Source of the DNA: an uncultured Spirochaetaceae bacterium
GTDB taxonomy: Bacteria; Spirochaetota; Spirochaetia; Treponematales; Treponemataceae
Assembly: GCA_902789325.1 (NCBI GenBank)
Contig: CADANN010000014.1
Location: 1-49,958, forward strand
Direction: 5' to 3'
Length of the DNA: 49,958 nt
The notes beneath the pieces are model-generated. The model was not told the origin of the DNA. It was given only the letters and a program-made list of their open reading frames with translations, and did not search any database. Below are positions 1 through 9,073 of this stretch, in pieces (position 1 is the first letter of the stretch; each line of letters begins with the position of its first letter). Position numbers and translations under genes: made by a program.

Positions 1-285
1 GCTGCTAAGTGGGCAATCGCTAACTCTGCACTTTGTCCTTATGGAACTTCAGCTGATGTTCCTGAATATGTTGATTATTTGAAAAATCTTCCAAAGACTT
101 CAGCTCTTCCTTATGTTCAGGCTAACATGGCTGTTTCTGGTTCGTTCCCTAACGTAACAGGTTCAGCTGCTGTTCGTAAGATTCTTGAAGAATATCTCAA
201 CTATGTAGTTGATGGAAAGATGACTGCAAAAGAAGCCGTAGCTGCAATTGAAAAGCAGTGTAACGACGCACTTAACGGACGCTAG
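1..285 (+). CDS. Sugar ABC transporter substrate-binding protein, C-terminal fragment
   Basis: The reading frame is open from the first base of the window, so this is the 3' end of a gene that starts outside. The 94 visible residues (beginning AAKWAIANSALCPYG, ending in a helical segment rich in A, E and K) resemble the C-terminal end of a family 1 extracellular solute-binding protein, where a late helix follows a conserved YGTSADV-like turn. The family binds sugars in the periplasm or at the membrane as a lipoprotein. The assignment leans on context: an ATPase and two permeases of the sugar-uptake type follow immediately on the same strand, 15 bases downstream. The signal peptide and most of the fold are not visible, so substrate cannot be judged. 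Confidence 0.75.
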   Translation, partial: AAKWAIANSALCPYGTSADVPEYVDYLKNLPKTSALPYVQANMAVSGSFPNVTGSAAVRKILEEYLNYVVDGKMTAKEAVAAIEKQCNDALNGR

Positions 286-300
286 TCGTCGACATAATAT

Positions 301-1314
301 ATGAAAGTTCGAATCGATAACGTAACAAAAAAGTTTGGTCACACTACAGCGGTAAGTAATTTTTCCGCAGAACTCCAGGACGGACATTTGATTTGTCTGC
401 TTGGTCCTTCGGGCTGCGGAAAATCAACTCTGCTCAATATGCTTTGTGGAATTATTCCTGTTACAGAAGGTCAGATTTTTTTTGATGACAAGGATGTAAC
501 AAAACTTCCTCCAGATCAGAGAAATATCGGCATGGTATTTCAAAACTATGCGCTTTATCCTCACATGACAGTGGCAGAAAACATTGCTTTTCCACTTGAA
601 GTGCAGAAGGTAAAAAAAGAAGAGCGCAAGGCAAGGGTAGAGGAAATTGCAAAGCTTGTTCATGTTGATAATTTATTGAAGCGTTATCCTTCCGAACTCA
701 GCGGTGGTCAGCAGCAGCGTGTTGCTATTGCCCGTGCAATGGTAAAAAAGCCTCAGCTGCTTTTAATGGATGAGCCGCTTTCAAATCTTGATGCCAGACT
801 CCGTCTTGAGATGCGCGAAGAAATCCGCCGTATTCAGAAAGAGACTGGCGTAACTACTGTTTTTGTAACTCACGATCAGGAAGAGGCAATGTCTATTTCT
901 GATTCTATTCTTTTGATGAAGGACGGTCTTTTGATTCAGAGCGGCCTTTGTCAGGAACTTTATGTAAATCCAAATTCTCTTTTTGTTGCTGAGTTTTTGG
1001 GAAATCCGCCGGCTAATAAAATTGTCGAGGATGATAAAATCACAGCAATCCGACCGGAAGCCTTTATTCTTGATGACAATGGGACTGAAGCCGAGATTCA
1101 ATTCATCAGCGAAATGGGTAAAGACCAGATTGTAACTATGACATATCTTGGAAACACGATTCGCGCCATTTTGAATCTTGATGATATGAATGTGGGCAGT
1201 GGTTCAAAAATCAAAGTCGGTCTCAAGAAAAAAGGCGTATTCACTTTTGATAAAGAAGGCCACCGTTGTCATCCCGAACTTGATTCGAGATCTATTGAAA
1301 AGGAATCACGATGA
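301..1314 (+). CDS. ABC transporter ATP-binding protein, MsmK/UgpC/MalK type
   Basis: Energises the sugar-type importer formed with the two permeases that follow. The 337 residues show a Walker A at about 35-43 (GPSGCGKST), the ABC signature LSGGQQQR near 133, Walker B with LLLMDEP near 155, and a switch histidine in FVTHDQEE near 190. The remaining ~100 residues fit a short TOBE-type domain as in sugar-import ATPases. The natural family end appears to be around FTFDKEG; the last 15 or so residues (CHPELDSRSIEKESR) read through a palindromic repeat at 1271-1291. The stop overlaps the next start (ATGA), which indicates translational coupling. No strong ribosome binding site is seen before 301. 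Confidence 0.93.
   Translation: MKVRIDNVTKKFGHTTAVSNFSAELQDGHLICLLGPSGCGKSTLLNMLCGIIPVTEGQIFFDDKDVTKLPPDQRNIGMVFQNYALYPHMTVAENIAFPLEVQKVKKEERKARVEEIAKLVHVDNLLKRYPSELSGGQQQRVAIARAMVKKPQLLLMDEPLSNLDARLRLEMREEIRRIQKETGVTTVFVTHDQEEAMSISDSILLMKDGLLIQSGLCQELYVNPNSLFVAEFLGNPPANKIVEDDKITAIRPEAFILDDNGTEAEIQFISEMGKDQIVTMTYLGNTIRAILNLDDMNVGSGSKIKVGLKKKGVFTFDKEGHRCHPELDSRSIEKESR
1271..1291. repeat. Palindromic repeat element inside the 3' end of the ATPase gene
   Basis: An 8-base arm (ATCCCGAA) and an arm TTCGAGAT, separated by five bases, form a hairpin with one mismatch. Its translated form, CHPELDS on this strand (VIPNLIRDL in another frame), matches a repeat peptide that commonly turns up where short intergenic palindromes of many bacterial genomes are read as protein. 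Here it lies within the last codons of the ATPase gene, just before the permease start. Confidence 0.6.
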
Positions 1315-2216
1315 GTTATTCTCAAAAAAGACACGAAGTTTTTTCCAAAATAGAGCCCTGGCTTTATCTTTCTCCTTTTTTAATTTTCATAATCATCTTT
1401 ACGCTTTATCCTGTAATCAACGTTTTTACAATTTCATTTAAAGAAAACTACAGCTACCTTCGCGGTACTTTTAAAGCAATCAATTTTGAAAACTATAAAT
1501 ATGTTTTAACTGATGATAAATTTACATCAGGATTGAAGAACACAGCTCTCTACGTTTTATTTGTTGTTCCGGTAAGTACAGCTATCGCTCTTTTCTTTGC
1601 AAATCTCTTAAATAAAAAAGTTCGCGGTTCTGCAATTTTTCAGACTGCCTTCTTTTTACCAATGGTAACTTCTGTAACTGCCGTTGGCCTTATCTGGCGT
1701 CTCATGTATAACCAGCAGTACGGAATCATCAACTGGGTACTCACAAAATTTGGAATCGAAAAAATCGGTTGGGTGACTGAATCTCGCTGGTCACTTCTTG
1801 CCCTTATCATATTTGGAACCTGGAATATTCTTCCTTTTACAATTATCATTCTACTTTCAGGCATGCAGAATATTAATGAAACTTATTATACAGTTGCTCG
1901 CGTGGATGGTGCTAAGCCGCTACGTATTTTCTTCCGCATTACAGTTCCTCTTTTATCACCAACAATCTTTTTGGTTTGTATTGTAAACACAATCAGCTGC
2001 TTTAAGGTTTTCAGTGAGCTTTATCCGCTTTTCTACGGCAAACCTGGACCTTACTATAATCTCTATACAGTTGTTTATTACATCAGATACGCAATGATGG
2101 AAAAACGCAAGTACGGTTATGCCGCCGCCGCTGCAGTTATTCTTTTCCTCTGTATTTTTGTAGTGACTTTGCTTGAACTATATCTCAAAAAACGAATGAG
2201 CAGGAAGGGCCTGTAA
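1311..2216 (+). CDS. ABC transporter permease, MalF/UgpA-like (family 1 sugar importer)
   Basis: Membrane subunit of the sugar-type importer. The 301 residues carry about six hydrophobic segments, beginning with LYLSPFLIFIIIFTLYPVI near residue 20. The cytoplasmic EAA loop, which contacts the ATPase, is visible near residue 193 (ARVDGAKPLRIFFRITVPLLSP region, with the conserved DGA and P). The length is usual for this permease type. The start overlaps the ATPase stop by four bases and the stop overlaps the next permease start by one base (TAATG), so the three genes are co-translated. Confidence 0.92.
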   Translation: MSYSQKRHEVFSKIEPWLYLSPFLIFIIIFTLYPVINVFTISFKENYSYLRGTFKAINFENYKYVLTDDKFTSGLKNTALYVLFVVPVSTAIALFFANLLNKKVRGSAIFQTAFFLPMVTSVTAVGLIWRLMYNQQYGIINWVLTKFGIEKIGWVTESRWSLLALIIFGTWNILPFTIIILLSGMQNINETYYTVARVDGAKPLRIFFRITVPLLSPTIFLVCIVNTISCFKVFSELYPLFYGKPGPYYNLYTVVYYIRYAMMEKRKYGYAAAAAVILFLCIFVVTLLELYLKKRMSRKGL

Positions 2217-3049
2217 TGAAAAAAATCACTCACTTTTCATGGCATAAAATTCCAGTCTATCTCTTTTTGATTCTTGGCTCCCTCCTGATGATTTTCCCAT
2301 TCATTTGGATGATTCTTACTTCCTTCAAGACTCATGCAGAAGCGATTATGTTTCCGCCGAAATTCTGGCCGACTAGTTTTTCTTTTGTAAATTATCGCGA
2401 AGCCTTTTCTATGGCTCCTTTTGGAAAATATTTTATAAACTCTGTAATTGTAATGGTACTTTCTGTTCTTACAACAACAACCACAACAATTCTCGGAGCC
2501 TTTGCATTTTCAAAAATGAAGTTTCCGGGCCGCAGCCTTATCTTTTCAATTCTGCTCAGCCTTATGATGATTCCCTTTGAAATGTTAATCATCACTAACT
2601 ATACGACAATTGTAAAACTTAAGCTCTACAACACAATTCCAGCTTTAGTTATGCCATTTGTTTCAAGCATCTTTTATACTTACATTTTGAAGAACTTTTT
2701 TGATACAATTTCTGACAGTCTGTATTATTCAGCGCGAATAGATGGTGCCTCAAACTGGATGTATCTGTGGCGCATTATGGTGCCTATTGCAAAGCCTTCA
2801 ATTTTTACAATTATTCTTTTGAACGCTCTTTCTTCCTGGAACAGTTTTATGTGGCCTCTTTATGTAACTTCAGATGCTAAGAGCCGAACACTTCCATATG
2901 GACTTCAGGTTTTCACAACTGAAGCCGCAAGTTATTCTGAATATCTTATGGCGGCTTCAACCATAGTCGTCCTGCCAATGATTATTCTTTTTATTCTAAC
3001 AAGAAGATATATTGTAAACGGCGTTAGCACCGGCGGTCTTAAAGGCTAA
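2216..3049 (+). CDS. ABC transporter permease, MalG/UgpE-like (family 1 sugar importer)
   Basis: Second membrane subunit of the importer, 277 residues with about six membrane segments, the first near residues 15-37 (LFLILGSLLMIFPFIWMIL). The EAA loop is near residue 172 (ARIDGASNWMYLWRIMVPI region). The final residues, YIVNGVSTGGLKG, are the typical end of MalG-like permeases (VxGLTxGAVKG). Last gene of the sugar transporter operon; about 30 bases later a new promoter begins the peptide transporter operon. Substrate cannot be deduced from permease sequence. Confidence 0.92.
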   Translation: MKKITHFSWHKIPVYLFLILGSLLMIFPFIWMILTSFKTHAEAIMFPPKFWPTSFSFVNYREAFSMAPFGKYFINSVIVMVLSVLTTTTTTILGAFAFSKMKFPGRSLIFSILLSLMMIPFEMLIITNYTTIVKLKLYNTIPALVMPFVSSIFYTYILKNFFDTISDSLYYSARIDGASNWMYLWRIMVPIAKPSIFTIILLNALSSWNSFMWPLYVTSDAKSRTLPYGLQVFTTEAASYSEYLMAASTIVVLPMIILFILTRRYIVNGVSTGGLKG

Positions 3050-3082
3050 TCTAATAAATTTTTCTTATATTTCAATTTCAAC

Positions 3083-3111
3083 TTTAAAAATCCACCTTAG
3101 TATTGTAAAAT
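3083..3111 (+). promoter_or_regulatory. Sigma-70-type promoter of the peptide transporter operon
   Basis: A -35 like TTTAAA (3083-3088), a 17-base spacer and a -10 TAAAAT (3106-3111). The predicted transcript starts near 3118, which places GGGTGG as the ribosome binding site of the ATG at 3131 and argues against the in-frame ATG at 3116. Confidence 0.5.
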
Positions 3112-3130
3112 ATATATGGGTGGAAATTTT

Positions 3131-4954
3131 ATGAGAACAAAAACTTTATGCGCAATTACAGGTGCATTATGCCTTGTATTCGCAGCCTGTTCAAAACTTC
3201 CGGAAATGACACTGGAAGAAATTGAACAATATTCCCAGAATCTTAATAATCAATTAATTCAAAACACAAGAACAAAGCCCTGGAAAGGTGAAAATTTCAA
3301 GGCAGGTAATATTGGTGGTATCTGGTATGATACAATTTTATCGGATCCAAAAACCTTTAATCAGTTAATTGCACAACGCGATGGTACAAGTGCTTCAATT
3401 ATAGGAATGACGCTTGAAGCCCTTAGCGATTATGATATGACAGCCCGAGAATGGAAACCACGTGCAGCCTTTTACAGAATCGAAACTGACGAAGAAAAAA
3501 ATACTCTTACAGTACATTTTACAATCCGCGATGATTATTACTGGACCTGGTATGGCTCGGACAAAAAAGTTCCAGTCACTTCTGATGATTTTGTTTTCTG
3601 GTATAACGAAATTGACGGAGACCCGACAATGGGGTCGAGCGGTTACGGTTCACAATGGGTTGTTTTGGAAGATGGTTCCGAAGCTCATATTGACTGTATA
3701 AAAATTGATGATAAAAATTTTGATTTTGTTTATCCACGTATAGTTGCAGATCCTTTGCTGTCTACAAATATGGAACTTTGTCCATCTTTCATTTTTAAGC
3801 CGGCAAAAGAAAAAGGTGGAGCAGATGGAATAAAAGCTTTGTTCAGTGTAGACAAAGATCCAAAAGAAATACCTTCATGCGGCCAATGGTATATCACAGA
3901 ATACATTCCGGCACAAAGACTTGTATTTACACGAAATCCAAATTATTGGGACAAGGATGAAAAAGAAAACTCAATTCCATATCCGGAACAAAAGATTTAT
4001 CAGATTGTTGGAGATTCAAACACAGACTATCTTCTTTTCAAACAGGGCCAGACAGAAGTTTACAGCCCGACACCAGAACAGGTAGAAGACCTTGTTGCAA
4101 ATCAAAAAGAAGATTACACAGTCTTTAATGCAGAAGGTTCAATGGGCTCTTCAATGTGGAGCTTCAATCAAAATCCTCAGAATAAAGATAAACCTTATTA
4201 CAACTGGTTTACTAAAAAAGAATTCCGCCAGGCAATGAGCTGTCTTTTCAATCGCGACAGAGTAGCTCTTCAAACTTACCGAGGTCTTGCAGAAGCTAAG
4301 TATTCCTTCTTCCCAGAACCTAATCCTTATTATAATCCTAATATTACCTTGCAATATAAATATAATCCGCAAAGGGCAGAAGAACTGCTTCAGTCAATCG
4401 GCTTTGTAAAAAAAGACGGATTTTATTATGACGACAAAGGAAACAAAGTAGAGTTTGATCTTTTGATTTCCAGCGGTGGAACAACTGCAAATGATATGGC
4501 TCAGATTGTTGCTGATGAATGCGGTAAAGTTGGAATCACAATTAATGTACGTCAGATTGATTTTCAGAAGCTTGTAGAAATGCTTACAGCAACTTACGAC
4601 TGGCAGTCAGTTTTTATTGGACTTGGTTCAAATCTTTTTCCTTCACAAGGTTCAAACGTATGGCCAAGTTATGGAAACCTTCACTTATGGTATCCGCTGC
4701 AGGAAGAGCCTGAAACTGAATGGGAAGCCCGCGTAGATTATCTTTATAACGAAGGTTGTTACACAATCGATCACGACAAAGCAAAAGCAATCTGGGATGA
4801 ATATCAGAGCATTATTCTGGAGCAGTGTCCTGTAATTTATCTCATGCGTTCGAAAACTTTCTTTGCTATCCGCAATAAGTGGGACCTTACAAACGTTTAT
4901 TATGATAATAAAAATGGTGCACTTTTAGAGCACGTATATCTTAAAGAAAATTGA
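3131..4954 (+). CDS. Peptide/oligopeptide ABC transporter substrate-binding lipoprotein (SBP family 5)
   Basis: Captures peptides or related solutes outside the cell for the importer encoded downstream. The 607 residues begin with a lipoprotein signal, hydrophobic core ALCLVFAA followed by Cys20, so the protein should be lipid-anchored. Family 5 hallmarks are visible: an early TLDPK-like segment (SDPKTFNQL), a domain with FTIRDDYYWTWYGSDKKV (compare LRxGVxFHDGxP) and a late NPYYNP segment. An in-frame ATG lies 15 bases upstream at 3116, but GGGTGG at 3118-3123 with seven bases of spacing points to 3131. First gene of the peptide transporter operon. Confidence 0.88.
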   Translation: MRTKTLCAITGALCLVFAACSKLPEMTLEEIEQYSQNLNNQLIQNTRTKPWKGENFKAGNIGGIWYDTILSDPKTFNQLIAQRDGTSASIIGMTLEALSDYDMTAREWKPRAAFYRIETDEEKNTLTVHFTIRDDYYWTWYGSDKKVPVTSDDFVFWYNEIDGDPTMGSSGYGSQWVVLEDGSEAHIDCIKIDDKNFDFVYPRIVADPLLSTNMELCPSFIFKPAKEKGGADGIKALFSVDKDPKEIPSCGQWYITEYIPAQRLVFTRNPNYWDKDEKENSIPYPEQKIYQIVGDSNTDYLLFKQGQTEVYSPTPEQVEDLVANQKEDYTVFNAEGSMGSSMWSFNQNPQNKDKPYYNWFTKKEFRQAMSCLFNRDRVALQTYRGLAEAKYSFFPEPNPYYNPNITLQYKYNPQRAEELLQSIGFVKKDGFYYDDKGNKVEFDLLISSGGTTANDMAQIVADECGKVGITINVRQIDFQKLVEMLTATYDWQSVFIGLGSNLFPSQGSNVWPSYGNLHLWYPLQEEPETEWEARVDYLYNEGCYTIDHDKAKAIWDEYQSIILEQCPVIYLMRSKTFFAIRNKWDLTNVYYDNKNGALLEHVYLKEN

Positions 4955-4975
4955 TGACACGGGATTAATATAAAT

Positions 4976-6097
4976 ATGAAAAAACTAAAAATCTTTTTTT
5001 TGAAATTAGAAGCGACAGTAACGGCCCCAGGTAAGGCATTTAGAGCAAAAGCGCCGCTTGCATCTTTTATAACAGGTCGAATCCTTACCATGCTTGTTTT
5101 GCTTTTTCTTTTAGGCTTTGCTCTTTTTGGACTTATGGAACTTGCACCTGGAGATATCGTTGACCAGATGATGACACAACAGCTTCTTACAAATACAGAA
5201 AATCCGGGAGCTAAAAATCAGACATCAGCAACAGGCGGCTCTCAAGATAAAAACTTTTCCGCAGAACAAATGGACGCTTTGCGTGCAGAGCTCGGACTTG
5301 ATAAACCATTTTACGTCCAGTACTTTAAATGGCTCAAACGAGTTATAGTAAATCATGATCTTGGAACAAGCCTGATTTCAAAAGCACCAGTTGGCTTTTT
5401 AATAAAATCCCGGCTCTGGAATTCAGTGCTGCTTAATCTTATATCTCTTGTATTTATAACTACATTCTCATTTCTGCTCGGAGTCTTTTTCTCAAGTAAG
5501 GCAGGAACAAGGCTGGATGTGGGCGCAACCTTCTTTGCGCTTTTCTTCCACGCATTCCCGGGAATTCTGCTTTTGATTTTACTTCAACTTTTTGCATCAA
5601 TCACAAATCTTTTTCCGGTTACAGCATATCCGGATTTCCCATTTAAGGATGCACCAATGAAGTTTACCTTCAGTTATGCGCATCATGTTTTCCTGCCACT
5701 ACTGGCTTCTTTCCTCGGCGGCCTAGGCGGCACCATGCGAATGATTCGCGCCACAATGCTGGACCAGATGGGAATGCCTTACATCTTCGCTCTGCGTTCA
5801 CGAGGCATCAGCGAAAAAAGAGTTTATCTGAATCATGCCTTCCGTAATACCTTAAACCCGTATATCACAGGAAGCGCAAATCTTCTTGCGGGACTTTTCT
5901 CTGGTTCTCTCGTACTCGAAATTATTTTTGCTTATCCTGGAATTGGACGTCTTATGTACGACGCAGTTCTTCAGGAAGATATAAATCTTGTTCTTGCAAA
6001 CAGCATGTTTATTTCAGCACTCGTTCTTGTTGGAATGGTAATCAGCGATATTCTGCTTGCCATTGTAGATCCAAGAATCAGATATGGAAACGAGTAG
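4976..6097 (+). CDS. Peptide ABC transporter permease, OppB/DppB-like
   Basis: First permease of the peptide importer, 373 residues. After a short basic N-terminus there is a membrane segment (TGRILTMLVLLFLLGFALFGLMEL), then a periplasmic stretch with LRAELGLDKPFYVQYFKWL, the usual OppB/DppB signature (LGLDxPxxxQYxxWL). Several further membrane segments and an EAA loop (ALRSRGISEKRVYLNHAFRN region) follow, and the protein ends with the family motif DPRIRY. It is slightly long because of a polar insert rich in T, N, Q and S between residues 65 and 95. It lies 21 bases after the binding protein and nine before the fused permease-ATPase. Confidence 0.92.
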   Translation: MKKLKIFFLKLEATVTAPGKAFRAKAPLASFITGRILTMLVLLFLLGFALFGLMELAPGDIVDQMMTQQLLTNTENPGAKNQTSATGGSQDKNFSAEQMDALRAELGLDKPFYVQYFKWLKRVIVNHDLGTSLISKAPVGFLIKSRLWNSVLLNLISLVFITTFSFLLGVFFSSKAGTRLDVGATFFALFFHAFPGILLLILLQLFASITNLFPVTAYPDFPFKDAPMKFTFSYAHHVFLPLLASFLGGLGGTMRMIRATMLDQMGMPYIFALRSRGISEKRVYLNHAFRNTLNPYITGSANLLAGLFSGSLVLEIIFAYPGIGRLMYDAVLQEDINLVLANSMFISALVLVGMVISDILLAIVDPRIRYGNE

Positions 6098-6106
6098 GGG
6101 GCACAT

Positions 6107-8050
6107 ATGAAAAAGTTAGCACAATACTTTAAGAAACGACCACTTGCTATGACATCACTGATTTTCCTTGCCCTCGTATATTTCGTAATGATTTTTGCAG
6201 AGTTCTTTTCGCCTTATCAGCCGACACAGACCTTTGAAAATAATACCTACCATCCGGCAAACCTGCAGCTTACTTCGCACGGGCTCAAGGTTCGTGAATG
6301 CCGCACTATAAGTAAAATCAACTGGAAATATGCAATCGTAAAAGACGAAGGCTACACCCACGATTTTGTTTTATTTGCGAAAGGCTATGAATATAAGTTG
6401 TTTGGATTTATTCCCTGCAACCTGCACCTCTTTGGTACAAAAGATCAGGCTTATCCGGTATATATTCTTGGAGCAGACCATTTGGGCCGTGACCTTTTCA
6501 GCCGAATAATTTACGGAAGCCGCATTTCACTTACGATCGGTTTTGTGGCTACTGCAATCTCAATGATACTTGCAATAATCTTTGGCGGCATCTCAGGATA
6601 CTTCGGTGGAAAGACTGACTGGCTCATAATGCGCTTTGCAGAATTCTTCATGCTGATTCCAAGTCTCTACTTCATACTTTTCCTTCGTTCACTTTTAAAC
6701 AGCCGCATGGATTCGGGCACTTCGTATATGATAATCACACTGATTCTTTCGCTGGTTGGCTGGCCGGGTAGTGCAAGAACTGTTCGCGGAATTGTCCATG
6801 CAGTAAAACGCGAAGAATTTATTCTAAATACAAAACTCGAAGGAGTGCCATCTCTTGTTGTAATTTTCGGACACATAATTCCGCAAATCTCAAGTCTTCT
6901 CATTGTTAGCATTACGCTGAGTGTTCCAGGCTTTATTATGAGCGAAACAACACTTTCGTATCTTGGGCTTGGTATCAGCGACCCGGCTGTTAGCTGGGGC
7001 TCACTCATTAACCGAGATATTTCAACTCTCTCAAATCTCAAGAACTTCCCGTGGCTGCTTTATCCGGTACTCATGCTTTTGCTTGTAACACTGGCCTTTA
7101 ATTTTATTGGAGATGCACTCCGAGATTTCTATGACCCATATAGTGCAATATTTAAGAGACGATTTAACTCTCGCTCTACTAAAGGTTCCGCCTCTAAGAC
7201 CCCAGACACAATTGTTAGCGACAACTTACTCACTGTCCAAGACCTTCACGTTACCTTCCACGTTCTCCTAGGTACAGAGTGGACTCCAGTCTATGCCAGC
7301 CGCGGTGTAAACTTTGAAGTAAAAAAAGGAGAAATTCTCGGACTCGTAGGTGAATCAGGAAGCGGCAAATCAGTTTCCACAACTGCCATCCCGGGACTCC
7401 TACCACAAAACGCAGAATGCACAGGACACATTTATTACAAGGGAACAGACCTTCTTTCACTTTCTCAAAAAGAACTCCGCGAATATCGCGGCCAAAAAAT
7501 TGCACTTATATTCCAGGAGCCGGGCCGCTCTTATGATCCGCTTCAGAATGTTGGAAGCATTTTCTTTGAAACATTCAGAATCCTCGAACCAAAAATTACA
7601 CGAGAAGATGCAGACAAAAAGACAATAGACCTTCTTACTCAAGTTGGAATTCCAGAACCGGAAAGCCGCTTAAAATCTTATCCACATCAGTTCTCTGGTG
7701 GTCAGTTGCAAAGAATTGGCATTGCACTTGCGCTTGCTCAAAACTGTGAACTTTTAATTGCGGATGAGCCTACAACCGCTCTCGATGTAACAATTCAGGC
7801 ACAGATTATATCTCTGCTTTTGAAACTACAGAAAGAACGAAATCTTTCTATCATCTTCATCAGCCATAATATCAATCTTGTTGCCCAGATTTCAGACCGA
7901 ATTGCTGTAATGTATAAAGGTCAGATTATTGAGACTGGAACGCCAGAACAGATTATAAAAAATCCTCAGGAAGAATATACACAAAAGCTTGTTTCTTCAC
8001 TTATAGAATTTGGAACTCACTACACAGATGAAGAAGGAGGACAGAACTAA
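6107..8050 (+). CDS. Fused peptide ABC transporter permease (OppC/DppC) and ATPase (OppD/DppD)
   Basis: A single 647-residue frame holds two subunits that are normally separate. Residues ~1-340 are an OppC-like permease: N-terminal membrane segment, the motif GADHLGRDLFSRIIYGSRIS, an EAA-like loop and the usual end RDFYDPY. A polar linker follows (about 350-370, rich in S, T, K). Residues ~372-640 are an ATPase with Walker A GESGSGKS near 415, signature FSGGQLQRIG near 528, Walker B LLIADEPTTALD near 549 and switch His in FISHNINL. The ATPase lacks the extended oligo_HPY tail of many OppD proteins. GGGGGC precedes the start. The stop overlaps the next start. No frameshift or stop is visible in the linker. 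Confidence 0.92.
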   Translation: MKKLAQYFKKRPLAMTSLIFLALVYFVMIFAEFFSPYQPTQTFENNTYHPANLQLTSHGLKVRECRTISKINWKYAIVKDEGYTHDFVLFAKGYEYKLFGFIPCNLHLFGTKDQAYPVYILGADHLGRDLFSRIIYGSRISLTIGFVATAISMILAIIFGGISGYFGGKTDWLIMRFAEFFMLIPSLYFILFLRSLLNSRMDSGTSYMIITLILSLVGWPGSARTVRGIVHAVKREEFILNTKLEGVPSLVVIFGHIIPQISSLLIVSITLSVPGFIMSETTLSYLGLGISDPAVSWGSLINRDISTLSNLKNFPWLLYPVLMLLLVTLAFNFIGDALRDFYDPYSAIFKRRFNSRSTKGSASKTPDTIVSDNLLTVQDLHVTFHVLLGTEWTPVYASRGVNFEVKKGEILGLVGESGSGKSVSTTAIPGLLPQNAECTGHIYYKGTDLLSLSQKELREYRGQKIALIFQEPGRSYDPLQNVGSIFFETFRILEPKITREDADKKTIDLLTQVGIPEPESRLKSYPHQFSGGQLQRIGIALALAQNCELLIADEPTTALDVTIQAQIISLLLKLQKERNLSIIFISHNINLVAQISDRIAVMYKGQIIETGTPEQIIKNPQEEYTQKLVSSLIEFGTHYTDEEGGQN

Positions 8051-9018
8051 TGAGTAACGAAAACATCATCGAAGTAAATAATCTTTCAAAAAACTTCAAT
8101 CTGGAAGCAGGCTTTTTTGCAAAAAACAAACATAATGTCTATGCCGTAAATGATGTATCATTTTCGATAAAACGAGGAACAACCTACGGCTTAGCTGGAG
8201 AATCCGGCTGTGGCAAAACAACCACAGCAAGACTTTTAATTCAACTTTATAAACAGACAAGTGGTTCAATAAAATATTTTGATGCCAATGAAATTTTACC
8301 AACAGAAGTCGATGCCTATAAAAAAAATCAGCTTCGTCTTTACCGTGAAAAAGTAAAATACATTTTCCAGGACCCGGCACGTTCTCTAAATCCAAGGCTA
8401 ACAGTGTACAATGTCCTTACAACAGGTCTTAAATATTCTTCGCTGTGGCAGGGAAAAGCCGCCGCCCGTGAACTAGCAGAAAAAATTATTACAGAGGTAG
8501 GCTTGTCTGCCGAAGACTTAGACCGCCGTCCTGCAGAATTCAGCGGCGGCCAGCGCCAGCGTATTTCCATTGCCCGTGGCCTCATAATGAATCCGTCTCT
8601 TTTGATTTGTGACGAAGTTGTTTCAGCTCTCGACGTTTCAATTCAAGGACAGGTTTTAAAGTTGCTTCAGGATTTACGAAAGGCTCGTAATCTCAGTTAT
8701 ATTTTCATTACACATGACTTAAAGGTTGCCTGCTATTTCTGTGATACAATCGGAGTAATGTACCGCGGCTATCTTGTAGAAGAAGCACCAGCCGCAGACC
8801 TTTATAAAACCGCAATGCATCCATATACAAAGCTGTTGTTTGAAGGAGCACAGGGAGTTCTTAATAATTCAAATCAGGAAGTAAAAACAACTCTTCAGCA
8901 GGAAAACTGCTGTCCGTTTGCGTACCGCTGTCCAAAGGCAACAGAACGCTGTAAAAAAGAACTGCCGGACTTTAAGCAAGTTTCCGACAGTCATAGGGTA
9001 AGATGTTTTGAAGTTTAA
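8050..9018 (+). CDS. Peptide ABC transporter ATP-binding protein, OppF/DppF-like
   Basis: Second ATPase of the importer, 322 residues. Visible motifs: Walker A GESGCGKTT near residue 53, Q loop IFQDPARSLNPR, signature FSGGQRQRISIARG near 160, Walker B LLICDEVVSALD near 183 and switch histidine FITHDLK. The C-terminal tail contains a cysteine-rich segment (CCPFAYRCPKATERCKKE), the oligo/dipeptide-family tail that often carries conserved cysteines. AAGGAGG lies at a suitable distance from the ATG, and the start overlaps the stop of the fused gene. Last gene of the operon; repeat copy A follows. Confidence 0.93.
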   Translation: MSNENIIEVNNLSKNFNLEAGFFAKNKHNVYAVNDVSFSIKRGTTYGLAGESGCGKTTTARLLIQLYKQTSGSIKYFDANEILPTEVDAYKKNQLRLYREKVKYIFQDPARSLNPRLTVYNVLTTGLKYSSLWQGKAAARELAEKIITEVGLSAEDLDRRPAEFSGGQRQRISIARGLIMNPSLLICDEVVSALDVSIQGQVLKLLQDLRKARNLSYIFITHDLKVACYFCDTIGVMYRGYLVEEAPAADLYKTAMHPYTKLLFEGAQGVLNNSNQEVKTTLQQENCCPFAYRCPKATERCKKELPDFKQVSDSHRVRCFEV

Positions 9019-9021
9019 TAT

Positions 9022-9049
9022 GTCGGCAAGCATAGCTTGCCTCTGAGCC
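9022..9049 (+). repeat. 28-base dispersed repeat, copy A (inverted partner at 12892-12919)
   Basis: Matches 27 of 28 bases of the reverse complement of 12892-12919. Contains a perfect 7-base-pair hairpin with a three-base loop (GGCAAGC, 9025-9031, with GCTTGCC, 9035-9041). The next ~20 bases (TTTTAGGATTTTCGAT region) also match the outer part of copy B, so A looks like a shortened version of the same element. No T tract follows, so it is not a typical intrinsic terminator. Confidence 0.75.
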
Positions 9050-9073
9050 ATTTTAGGATTTTCGATTATAGGC

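Noticed and set aside
1190..1441. 83-residue frame containing VIPNLIRDLL
   Set aside because: That peptide is a translation of the palindromic repeat; the frame overlaps two well supported genes.
6107..8050. Splitting the fused permease-ATPase into two genes
   Set aside because: No stop, start or binding site is visible in the linker; the frame is continuous.
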